From the NCBI GenBank assembly GCA_037447655.1, contig JBBHKE010002945.1, positions 248,001 through 312,000 on the forward strand: a DNA stretch of 64,000 bases. Direction: 5' to 3'. This stretch comes from Zygnema cylindricum. Taxonomy: Eukaryota; Streptophyta; Zygnematophyceae; Zygnematales; Zygnemataceae. This document shows positions 29,784 to 39,849 of this stretch, in pieces. Position 1 is the stretch's first letter. Every line of letters begins with the position of its first letter. The notes beneath the pieces were generated by a model. It was not told the DNA's origin, searched no databases, and was given only the letters and a program-made list of their open reading frames with translations. The position numbers and the translations under genes were made by a program.

Positions 29784-30951
29784 CACATCAAATTGTAATT
29801 AGAGTAAATAACGCTAATTCGATCGCCCTTAATTTCGACTTTATCACGTTAAATAGAGTAAATGATTCGATTTTTTTCATTATACTATTTAAAGTAAGGT
29901 TTAATTAGCGTAAAAAAATATGATATAGGTTCGTTTTAAATAGTGCGAAGTACGGACAACGTCTGAATGTGAAAAATTGTACTTTTATAAGTAAAAAGGT
30001 ATAAATAATAATTTAATAAAATCGCGCTCGCATGTGAAATTGCATTAAACAAAAAAATTTAATCGCATCGAAAAAAACCCATTCGCATAGCTCCCTCCGT
30101 CAACCCCATTGTCGTCCGTGTGAAAATTTACATGAATTTACATATGAAAAGTTTGAAGATAATAGGCGACAATATGAGTAGAGACAAATAGTATATATAT
30201 ATAAGACAGACAGTACTAACGTCATAATAACGTCAAAATATACGTTAATAATGTCAAAATATACGGACTGACAGTTTTTGTATGTGTACATAATTTAGTG
30301 TTCATAATTAAAGCACGGATAATTATTGCCGACATAACCTAATATAGAATACTTAAATAAATTAGAGTAAACTTCCTGTGTGAAAAGATTCTATTACATA
30401 AATTAGTGTTCATAACTCTATTTTTTTGTTTTTTTACTCTAATTTTTTATTTACTCTAATTACGATTCGTGGTGTACCGTTATTTCAGTGTTGGCGTCAC
30501 GAACGATGTTCGTGCATGGTACGCACTGTACTATCGCATTGTACATGGTAAAGACCATGACGATGCCAAGTGGATGGTTCAATTCGCCTTTGGTTCATGT
30601 ATGGGGTTTGGTTAAGAGTTAAAGTTTCACATTGACTGAATATATCATGTAGTATTAAATACTATAATGTTAAGTCTAGAATTAACATTAAACCATTAGC
30701 ATTATTCAACCATTATTAGTTTAAACAGAATACTATGGTTTTTGTTTATTTTATATTAAGGTGTTGCGTGCATATTTTTTATACATTTTTTTATCAATAC
30801 ATAATATCACAAAAGAAGAAAAACAAAAATAAAGACAAACAAAATAAGTAACCAGAATACAACCTTGTTCACATAACAAAAACGCAAGAAACAATTGTAA
30901 ACATAACAAAGAAAATAATAAGAAAAAAAAATCATAAGACTTAACTAGGAT
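29784..30951. other. AT-rich spacer
   Basis: I see no coding or element structure in this stretch. Confidence 0.5.
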
Positions 30952-31600
30952 TCAACCAACTTAGTCCAAAGACCCAGAAGGTTGAAACAATATCATTATC
31001 AGCTCGATGGTTGACTAACACTACAAACACGTATTTTCTTTTATATTTTTTGATAGTTAGAATATGTTGATTACTTTAAGTACTTTTTTTTGTTTTCAAT
31101 CAAGCACCTTAGTCGAAGACCTAGATGGTTGCATAAACATCAGTATCGGTTCAAAGGCTGACTAACATTACAATCACTTATTATTTATAAATTTTGTTGT
31201 TTATTATAGTAGATTGATTACTTTGAGTATTTTGTTTTTCTTTTTCTTTTTCTTTTTTTGTGGTCAACCAACTTAGTCCTAAGACTTAGAAGGTTGCTGC
31301 ATAAACATCACTATCAGCTCGGAGGCTGACCAACATTAGAAACACTTGTTTTCATTCATATTATTTGTTTGTTAGATTACAGTGTTACTTTGAATAAGTT
31401 TTATTTTTTGTTTTTTCGATCAACCAACTTAGTCTAAAGACCAAAAAAATTGTTGAACATCATTATCAGCTCAAAGACTGACCAACATTACAAACATTGG
31501 TATATATATTTTTGTAAAGTATAACACAAATACTTTGACTATTTTGCTTCGGTGGTATTTGATTACTTTGTTTTTTTTTATATGACCAACATTACAAACA
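30952..31600. repeat. Four degenerate tandem copies of a ~146-166-bp unit
   Basis: Starts near 30952, 31098, 31264 and 31420 with CAACCAACTTAGTC-like sequence. Each is followed by AAGACC.AGAAGGTTG, ATCATTATCAGCTC and GCTGACCAACATTACAAACA. Spacing is close to a nucleosome repeat, as for satellite-like arrays. Confidence 0.75.
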
Positions 31601-31702
31601 TTCGTTTTTTTTTTTTTTTTTTAAATACAATACAAATACTTTGAATACTGAAATACAATTCAAATACTTTGAATACTTTGTTTTGGTGATACTTCGATTA
31701 CA

Positions 31703-32142
31703 TCATCGTCATCATCATCATCATCACCATCTTCAACATCATCATCTTCATCATCATCATCATCATCATCATCATCGTTAACATCATCATCATCATCATC
31801 GTTAACATCGTCATCATCATCATCATCATCATTACATCATCATCATCATCATTACAACATCATCAACATCTTCCACATGATCATCATCATCATTATCATC
31901 GTCATCATCATCATCATCATCATCATATCATTATCATTATCATCATCGTCATCATCATTATCATCATCATCGTCATCGTCATTATCATTATCATCATCAT
32001 TATATCATCATCATCATCATCATTACCTCATCTTCATCAACATCATCATCATCATCATGATCAACATCAACATCATCATCATCATTATCATCGTCATCAT
32101 TATCATCATCATCATCGTCATCATCATCATCCTCACCATCAG
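31703..32142. repeat. TCA/TGA trinucleotide microsatellite
   Basis: About 440 bases of ATC repeats with scattered point changes (GTC, TTC, AAC). Open frames across it are artefacts. Confidence 0.95.
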
Positions 32143-32723
32143 TCACTACAGAAAAAGACAAACAAAAAAGAGAGTCATATTAGATTACCTACTAATGACA
32201 CAATTCTCTTTAAAGAGTTTTGACTCTCTACTTGAAACCACTGTCATAGATTTGTGAACACTATAGAAATGAATTTGCAAAAAAATGAAAAAAAAATTAA
32301 CAAAAAAACAATGAGCCATTCTTCCCTCTCTTCTAAGAAAAGAGTTGAAAGTTACTTGGACTACCCTACACCATGAGTCGTTATTAGTGTTTTTAACAAT
32401 AATTCAATGTCATATCTTTTTTGCGTGCAAACCACAAAATAGAGTTTATAATACTATTTTTTTTCTTAACGGTAATTCTTTAAAATTTCAAAACCAACCA
32501 CGTTATACGAAACTACATTAGAATTAAAGATGATAAAATAAATCCCACGATTACAATTTTTTTTCTCTAATAGATTCAATCGAGCATCATATACCCAAAA
32601 ACATTAATATGTGGATATTTACATATATTCATTTTCCCAAAAAATTACCTTAACATCATAGACTGTAAAACAAAAATAAGTGTGAACTGAAGTACACTAT
32701 GAATCGCTTTTAGTGGTGATCAA
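32143..32723. other. AT-rich spacer with two copies of a short terminal-like motif
   Basis: ACACCATGAGTCGTTATTAG (32368) and ACACTATGAATCGCTTTTAG (32694) resemble the outer arm at 28934. They may be ends of small decayed elements. Nothing coding is seen. Confidence 0.4.
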
Positions 32724-32890
32724 CAATCAGAATAAGAATTGTATTAGTGTTAATAAATCATTAGTATGAGAATTGTTTTAGTATTAAAACAAAATTAGTA
32801 TGAGGATTGTTTTGGGATTAATAAAAAATTAGTATGAGGATTTTTTTAGTGTTAACAAATAATTATACGACGATTGTTTTAGTATCAATA
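32724..32890. repeat. About four copies of a ~43-bp AT-rich repeat
   Basis: The unit resembles ATTAGTATGAGGATTGTTTT followed by AGTATTAATAAA. Confidence 0.75.
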
Positions 32891-32975
32891 ATTATATTTG
32901 TAGTCCAAATTTTGTGCATAATTCTAGACCGCAAAAAGAACTATGGTTAAGACGAAACCAATTAGAATAAACAAC

Positions 32976-33660
32976 TATTGAAAAATAAGCTTTAGTAAGT
33001 CTTAGGAATATGAGTCTAGGACATAGAATATTTTTGGACTACCAACTATTCAATATTAGCTATATTTAGTGTGGATTTTTTAGTATCTACTTGAATAGTT
33101 ATCTTTAAGTAAATTAGTGTGTACAACCGCCTATCAATGTAGACGTAAAACATATCTCCCGGATTTTTTGGGTCTAGATATTGTTACTACACAATTTTGG
33201 TCCAAGTACTTAGAATTTTGTCAGGAGATATTTAGGTGAACCATGTACATACGTTTTAGATGTTTTCTATATCTTTTGAGTATTTAGTTCAATTAGGGTT
33301 GATCAATTCTACACACAATGTACATTCTACACAAAGTTAAGGAAATGAGAGCACTAAGTGCAATTTAAGGTGTTTTGTGTTCTATTGTCATTGATTTGCT
33401 TGTTGTATATGTTTGTCTGCTTGAAAGACCTCTTTCATTTGTAGTTACATATCTTACAGTTTTAAACTAGTCTGATAGGTATTCCTCTTTGGGTTTGCTT
33501 TTGCTAATATGTCGGATAATGACTCAACTCCTGCTGCAAGTGCTCCTATTAGCCCTAATGCTCCACTTGCTCGTTCAGGGACGAATATCCGAGCTGGTGC
33601 AAGTGTGACTCCTAGTGGGAGTGGATCAGAACCGAGTCTATATGCCCATGACCTTGAACA
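32976..33660 (+). repeat. Solo LTR of COP-E family with target duplication ACAAC
   Basis: 685 bp from TATTGAAAAATAAGC to CATGACCTTGAACA, flanked by ACAAC at 32971-32975 and 33661-33665. It begins TA rather than TG, as do the other two copies. The last 152 bases hold an open frame from ATG 33509 that corresponds to the N-terminus of COP-E Gag. Confidence 0.92.
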
Positions 33661-33665
33661 ACAAC

Positions 33666-35230
33666 TTTCTATTGTGTTTAGAAGCCAAAATCAGCTTAAT
33701 AACATTGACAAGTAAAACCTCAAGATATCATTTCTACAAAAAAAAATCAAAGTGCAATACTAACATAATAAGTGAAACTTTGAGATTTTCAATTGGAAAT
33801 GTCGAGAAAACCAAACTTTTCCACCTGGTATCCTTGTCATTATGGGAAAATGATGCCATTTACTAATGAGCTTGTATTCAATTATACATCTTTCACAATA
33901 ATCAGTTGACCAATAAATTGTCTAGTCAAGTCATGATAAATCTTTAATTCAATCTTCAATTGTTTTGATTTAGAATAACAAAATGCTTTACTCTGAAATG
34001 TTATGATGGGAAAGAAAAAAAAAGTAACAAAAATTTTAGCACTCCCGAGTATATTCAGAATATAAAAAATTATTGTTGTGTGAAAACATAAACATAAACG
34101 CAAACATAAATATACATGTAAACACATACATAAATATGAACATAAATATAAACATAAACATTAATGAGGTCGCAAAGAATACATACAAAAACTAGACTTC
34201 CTTTTTCTACCACTTCTCCTTTTCCATCCAAATAATGGTAGTATTTCAGACCATCTTCTGCAAAGCCAAAAGGGAAACATGAGTTAACATATAAATAAAA
34301 CACAACTATAACAAAAATACATTTTTTGTTTAGGCACTCAGAAGTTTTTTTTCTCATTATAAATTTTTCCGATATTTAATCTCGATATGCGGATCAGAAG
34401 GTGAGACCAGTACCTTTGGATTGCTCCCATTAAAAATTAAAACACGGTTGAAAATGAAGTTAAAGACGTTTAAATGCATCAAAATTGTCTAACACTAATA
34501 GCGATGATAAACACGATGTGATTAACAAACAACCATAACAAAAAAATGGCTTTTATACCAAAGTTTCTAAGATTGTTTACAAAATAATGTTTATATACTA
34601 TTGTGGTTTCTAAAGCAAGCCTAATTATGTTGTGAAAATTCTAAATGCAATTGTACAACTACGACTTTTTGAAATCAAGTAGGTCCCATGCTAACTTGTA
34701 TCGTATTACACATATCACCTTTGGTCATAACAAAAAACTATATTGTGTATTGTTATTAGCGCTATTTTTTTTTTGTCTATTTTAACCAACTATTTTCTGT
34801 GCATATGTCTCCAATTTATGTGTCCAATTTCAGTTTTGAAACCCCCAAACAAAAGGTAATATCCTTAACTTTTCATGGAAGTCTTCAAATTAATAATGCA
34901 ACAAGTGTGCATGGAGAAACAATGATTAACGTGGCAAGAAAAACGTTGACGCTAATAATGATGCGCAGTGTATTAAAACAGACACATATCATGAGTTTAA
35001 TGTTTAAACCACATTATAGTGTGGACAAAAGTTGACATAAAAGATGACTGGCTCATCCGTGCATTAATAAGTTAGAAGCTGCTTCTGAACGGTTAAGACA
35101 AACATTTAACAATTTAAATAGATACTGTTGTCCTGACTGGTATCTTTGACTGATATTTTAGCTAATTTGGAATAATAATAATAAGAATAACAATAACAAT
35201 AAAAAAAAATAAATATTATAATTTAAATAA
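33666..35230. other. AT-rich spacer
   Basis: Contains only short frames without family features. I see no gene or element boundary I can support. Confidence 0.5.
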
Positions 35231-35915
35231 TATTGAAAAATAAGCTTTAGTAAGTCTTAGGAATATGAGTCTAGGACATAGAATATTTTTGGACTACCAA
35301 CTATTCAATATTAGCTATATTTAGTGTGGATTTTTTAGTATCTACTTGAATAGTTATCTTTAAGTAAATTAGTGTGTACAACCGCCTATCAATGTAGACG
35401 TAAAACATATCTCCCGGATTTTTTGGGTCTAGATATTGTTACTACACAATTTTGGTCCAAGTACTTAGAATTTTGTCAGGAGATATTTAGGTGAACCATG
35501 TACATACGTTTTAGATGTTTTCTATATCTTTTGATTATTTAGTAAAATTAGGATTGATCAATTCAACACACAATGTACATTCTACACAAAGTTAAGGAAA
35601 TGAGAGCACTAAGTGCAATTTAAGGTGTTTTGTGTTCTATTGTCATTGATTTGCTTGTTGTATACGTTTGTCTGGTTGAAAGACCTCTTTTATTTGTAGT
35701 TACATATCTTACAATTTTAAATTAGTCTGGTATGTATTCCTCTTTGGGTTTGCTTTTGCTAAAATGACAGATAATGGCTCAACTCCTGCTGTAAGTGCTC
35801 CTATTAGCCCTAGTGCTCCACCTGCTCCTCCAAAGACGAATATCCCCGCTGGTGTAAGTGTGACTCCTAGTGTGAGTGGATCACAGCCTAGTCTATATGC
35901 CCATGACCTTCAACA
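35231..35915 (+). repeat. COP-E 5' LTR
   Basis: 685 bp. The first ~304 bases are identical to the solo LTR at 32976 while the rest differs at about 8 percent. ATG 35764 opens a frame that runs through the LTR end and primer site into gag. Confidence 0.9.
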
Positions 35916-35928
35916 GGTTATGGGCCCA
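35916..35928 (+). other. COP-E primer binding site
   Basis: GGTTATGGGCCCA directly after the LTR, complementary to the tRNA-iMet anticodon arm. Its ATG (35920) is in frame with ATG 35764. Confidence 0.8.
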
Positions 35929-35957
35929 ACGCCCAAATTTTTGATGGATCAGACTAC

Positions 35958-36065
35958 CTGTACTAGGAAAATATGCTGCACTCCTATTTTGAAGAGAGGG
36001 ACTTATCATCTCTGTACTAGGAAAATACGATGCGCTCCTATTTTGAAGAGAGGGACTCGTCATCT
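35958..36065. repeat. 54-bp tandem duplication in COP-E gag
   Basis: Units 35958-36011 and 36012-36065 start with CTGTACTAGGAAAATA. The unit is 18 codons, so it keeps frame. Confidence 0.88.
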
Positions 36066-36115
36066 ATTGTTGATGGGACTGCTGATAAGACTGCACCAGA
36101 TTGGAGAGAGAAAAA

Positions 36116-37154
36116 TGTTGAAATTTATAGATTTCTAGAGTATTTTCTAGGTTTAAATATGTTTTTATAAAAGGAAAAAGAGAAAGGACGGACAGCCTGC
36201 CTCCACCTCCGCTCTCTAACTCCCATACTTGTTGTAGTCAATGAAGGTAAGAGAGAGAGGTTGATCCATGGCTGCCTTAGTTCAACAGACAACTATTTTT
36301 AGTAGGTTACTAAAAATATACTTGACGGACCAGAGATTTGATCCCGGTACCTGCGGTTCGTCAAGTTGACCGGTAGCGGTCAGCTTTATCCTAATAGACT
36401 AGGACCAATGCTAAGTGCTATGGTATGTGATAGATATATATTTAGTTCGAGTTGATAAAATTCATTTAACTAGAACTGTATACGGCGTTCATAGATTCAG
36501 TTATATAAAGTACGTCGTACGACGCTAATTCAAAACGGATACCACGCATTTTATTTCGACATCGGAACAAATGTCGCGCAAGTATTTATTACGGCTAAGA
36601 TTGCGTTTCGCATAAAATCCAACGGCGCACATCATCGCCGAAATCCCGGAGTGGTCACTTTGGCGTTTTGTGACGTGGCATGATCTGGAGACACGTGGAG
36701 AGATGACATTCGGTCATAGGAATTCCGAGGAACGCACGGACGAGTGAAAAGCGGACACGCGTCCACTTAATAGCCTTGTCGTACATAGGCCGTACAAAAG
36801 GTACATCGGCAGTAGTACTTTTGTGTACGGTACAGTAATCTGATTGGTCCGTACTTCAGTAGATAGGAGTTATTAGAGAGAATCAGGACTTAGAAAATTT
36901 TGGTAGGTAGTCACCTCTCCCTTTGAGAGTTTGTACAAATTGGCATTTTTACTGCCTCATAACTTATCGGCTGGTTGGCCGTTTTCAGTGATTCTTTTTG
37001 CTACGGACTCAGGGGAGTCTAGGCTGCACAGGGGTGCAGTCAAATTGTCAGTTTGTCTTTTTGGGCAGAAGTGGTAGTGGCTTAAAGTGGGTTAGTTAAA
37101 TATTATCTAGAGGCTTCCTGTATTCTGTAGTCCAATGGAGGACACAGAATTGCA
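36116..37154 (+). repeat. Solo COP-A-type LTR with target duplication AAAAA
   Basis: TGTTGAAATTTATAG to GACACAGAATTGCA, flanked by AAAAA at 36111-36115 and 37155-37159. It is more diverged from COP-A than the COP-A LTRs are from each other. ATG 37135 opens MEDTEL. Confidence 0.93.
37005..37039 (+). promoter_or_regulatory. Leader stem-loops SL2 and SL3 of solo COP-A LTR
   Basis: GGACTC-AGGG-GAGTCT (37005-37020, one G-U pair) and CTGCAC-AGGG-GTGCAG (37024-37039, perfect). Confidence 0.65.
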
Positions 37155-37344
37155 AAAAATCTCCACTTCCTCAACGTCTTGAAGCAGTCTATGACAAAAA
37201 AAATGGTAATGTTTTACCTCGAGATGAAAAAGGCTTCTCAAATCTTGTTTAGTGTACATGCTATGTATGTTCCGCTAGATGTTATTGTTTAGACTAATAT
37301 AGCAACAAAGATCTTTGAATTTAGGTAGTATGTCATATCACTTC

Positions 37345-37470
37345 CATGCTATAAAAAGGTTGTTTCTCCAGAGAACTAGTGCAGGTGGTGACTTTTCACA
37401 ACCTCATCATGCTATGAAAAAATTGTTTCTCCACAGTACTACTGCAAGTGGTGACTTTTCACCACCTTAG
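37345..37470. repeat. 63-bp imperfect tandem duplication in COP-E gag
   Basis: CATGCTATAAAAAGGTTGTT near 37345 and CATGCTATGAAAAAATTGTT near 37408. The unit is 21 codons. Confidence 0.8.
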
Positions 37471-37940
37471 CAGGCTATGTTATTGATGAGAACTTTACGA
37501 GATGAATATAAAGGAGCCATGGATATGCTTAGAGCTCTTCTACAACGTCAGTGGAACATAGCGTTAGCAATGCAGTTTATTTTGAGTGAACAAGCTAACC
37601 AAATTTTACAGAGAGGTAATACTAAGTCTTTTTAAGCATTAGCAAATCACTTTTATGATTCTAAGATTGGCAGTGGCATTGGTAGAGGTAGTGGTCCTAG
37701 AAGGCCACCTTTAACATTCTATTATTGTGATAAGAAAGGCCATGTTTTCAGGCTTTGTAATGCATATAAGAAAGCGAACGTTGTTGGAAATTTTCGCTCT
37801 GGTTGGGATGAAAGTCGAGTTCTATCTCAGTCAGGCGGACGTCGAACAAAATTTTCCAACGCACTTCAGGAGGAGGATGTGAGCAGCTTTCCCAACAACA
37901 GCGAAAGAAATACTTTGCGATAGCACAAGCAACAGAAGGC

Positions 37941-38944
37941 GTGGAGGAAGACGATTGGATAATGGACTTTGATGCATCTGCCCACATGTGCCGCAATCGC
38001 CATCTATATGGCAGTATTCAATCTATTTCACCCATCAAAATTTATTTTAGTGATGATACGTTTGTTGAGTCAAAAGCAAAAGGGAGGGTGTCACTTATGT
38101 TGAATGTAGATAGAAAACTTGTGAAAAGGGTCTTGGAAGATGTGTTGCATGTCCTAGCTTTTAAAAGAAACCTTTTCTCTACGGTAGTGGTAGAAAAGAA
38201 ATGTTTTAAAACAATATTTGAGAATGGAAAGAAAACAGTGAGTAAGAATGGGAAAATAGCAGCAGGGGGATTTGCTGGAGGAAACAATTTGTATCGGTTG
38301 AGTCTTGCAAATGATAATGACAATGATGTTATGTACTTAAGTGTAATCAGTGATTGTGATTTATGGCATAAACATTAAAGACATGTGAATTATGATAGAT
38401 TAGAAAAGATGGTAAATCAAAAAATGAAGAAAGTGTAAAAATTAGTCAAAAACCAGCATCAAACGTATGTGATGGTTGTGCAGTGCGAATAATTCATAAG
38501 TTGCCTGTCCCTTCACAAACTGATCATAGAAGTAACAAGGTGGCAAAACTAATTTTTTCAGATGTATCGGGGCCATCTAGGTATCCATCTGTAGGAGGTG
38601 CAAAGTTTATGCTTACCTTTACTGATGACTATAGTAGATTTACCACAGTTTATTTTTTGAAAAGTAAGGATGAGGTCTTTTGAAAATTTAAAGAGTATAA
38701 GGCTGGGGTTGAAAATATGCACGAGAGAAAAATAGCGAGATTTAGATATGATAATAGAGGGGGAGTACATTTCTAATGGGTTTACAGAATTCCTAAAATT
38801 GCATGGAATCTTACGTAAGCTAAGCGTTCCTTATTCTCCGGAACAAAACGTCGTTTCAGAGAGGATGAATAAGACCATATCAGAGTGTGTTAGGACAATA
38901 AAGGCAGATATGGACATAGATTTCAAATTTTGGACAGAGGCTAT
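37941..38944 (+). pseudogene. COP-E protease and integrase, N-terminal part
   Basis: The protease motif reads WIMDFDASAHMC, so the usual DSGAS is changed to DFDAS (Ser and Gly lost). It is followed by GAG-pre-integrase sequence (YRLSLAND...CDLWHKH), then a stop at 38376. The zinc finger and integrase core follow with VSGPSRYPSVGGAKFMLTF, TDDYSRFTTVYFLKSK and, after a frameshift, SVPYSPEQNVVSERMNKTI. COP-D interrupts after WTEA at 38944. The element is clearly inactive. Confidence 0.85.
38940..38944. other. Target site duplication of COP-D, left (GCTAT)
   Basis: Right copy GATAT at 50005-50009, one mismatch. Removing COP-D restores the integrase reading ..WTEA-MNSAAY... Confidence 0.75.
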
Positions 38945-39849
38945 TGCTGAAAATAAGTAATTATTATTCACTTATTAATTAAGACTTTAAAGTGAAGCAA
39001 GAGAGAGAGAAAGAGTCACCATGGTTGTCGCCATAGTTTGAAAGAAACAGGCAGACAGGCAAACTGATTGATAGATTACCAAAATGTTGCCCTAACAAGA
39101 TTTTAACCTTAATCTGCAAATTACTGTGTAGACGTATGCTTGAACCATTAAAGCGTTAACAAAACGAAACACGTATGTGGATCGGTAATCACTTAAAGTG
39201 TTACGCAAAACGTCACTTTCACTTAAACATACCAAAATTGACGAGAAGTCATCTATAGTCAAACGACCCTCGCAGACGCGAATCTAACCGTGTAAAATAC
39301 ATTATCAGATTGAAGTCTTCGCCCCTGCAAAACCCGAATGAATCTTTGGCGGCTTTCGAACATACCAGCGTGCTTTGCCACGTGGCGCCACATCATTGGA
39401 CGCCGAAAAAGATGGGAGGAGGGACGATGGCTCCCAAGTTGACAAGTGTCAACTAGAAGGCCGTGTTGTACAATGGCCATACAAAAAGTACAATCGGCCA
39501 CTATACCTTCTTGTACTATACACTCTTTTGATTGACCTAGGTAAGAGTAGAAGGTAGTTGTGAGTAGGAGTTAAGGGACTTAGCGTGTTGGAGGCGCCTC
39601 TCTGCAGGTGACCTTTTGGATTGATAGGCCATCTTTGGCCAGCCATAACTTACTGTTCAGAGGAGCAAATTCGGTGATTCTTTTTGCGTTTGACTCAGGG
39701 GAGTCTTCTCCTCACACGGGTGAGGTTGGTCACAATTTTTTTGTCCCTGGGGGCACCTATTCAGTGAGAAAGTGGAAGGGGAAAATATTATCTTAGAAGC
39801 TTTGCATAGGCTGCTCATTTTGTGGGATAATGGAGACCACAAAATTTTA
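38945..39849 (+). repeat. COP-D 5' LTR
   Basis: TGCTGAAAATAAG to CACAAAATTTTA. The terminal CA is TA, which also turns the LTR-end reading frame (ATG 39830) into METTKF-stop. A tRNA-like stretch lies near 39085-39165. Confidence 0.88.
39692..39725 (+). promoter_or_regulatory. Leader stem-loops SL2 and SL3 of COP-D 5' LTR
   Basis: GACTC-AGGG-GAGTC (39692-39705) and CCTCAC-ACGG-GTGAGG (39710-39725). Upstream is GGCC-ATCTTT-GGCC at 39627-39640. Confidence 0.65.

Larger units (their letters stand above)
35764..37840 (+). pseudogene. COP-E Gag, begun in the LTR, interrupted by a solo LTR
   Basis: ATG 35764 in the LTR gives a Ser/Pro/Ala-rich start (PISPSAPPAPPKTNIPAG). It then crosses the primer site (GGTTATGGGCCCA, 35916-35928) into ..VMGPTP. 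After a frameshift comes IFDGSDYLY*ENMLHSYFEE, the typical copia Gag start, duplicated in a 54-bp tandem repeat. A COP-A solo LTR interrupts at 36116-37154. Downstream are a 63-bp repeat (LFLQRTSAGGDF / LFLHSTTASGDF) and a knuckle, FYYCDKKGHVFRLC, with the first cysteine changed to tyrosine. Several stops are present. Confidence 0.8.

Noticed and set aside
30952-31600. CRISPR-like array
   Set aside because: Repeats are long, degenerate and directly adjacent without constant repeats and unique spacers; the sequence is eukaryotic.
31877-32257. Ile/Ser-rich open frame of 126 codons
   Set aside because: It is the translation of the TCA microsatellite and has no stop only because of the repeat.
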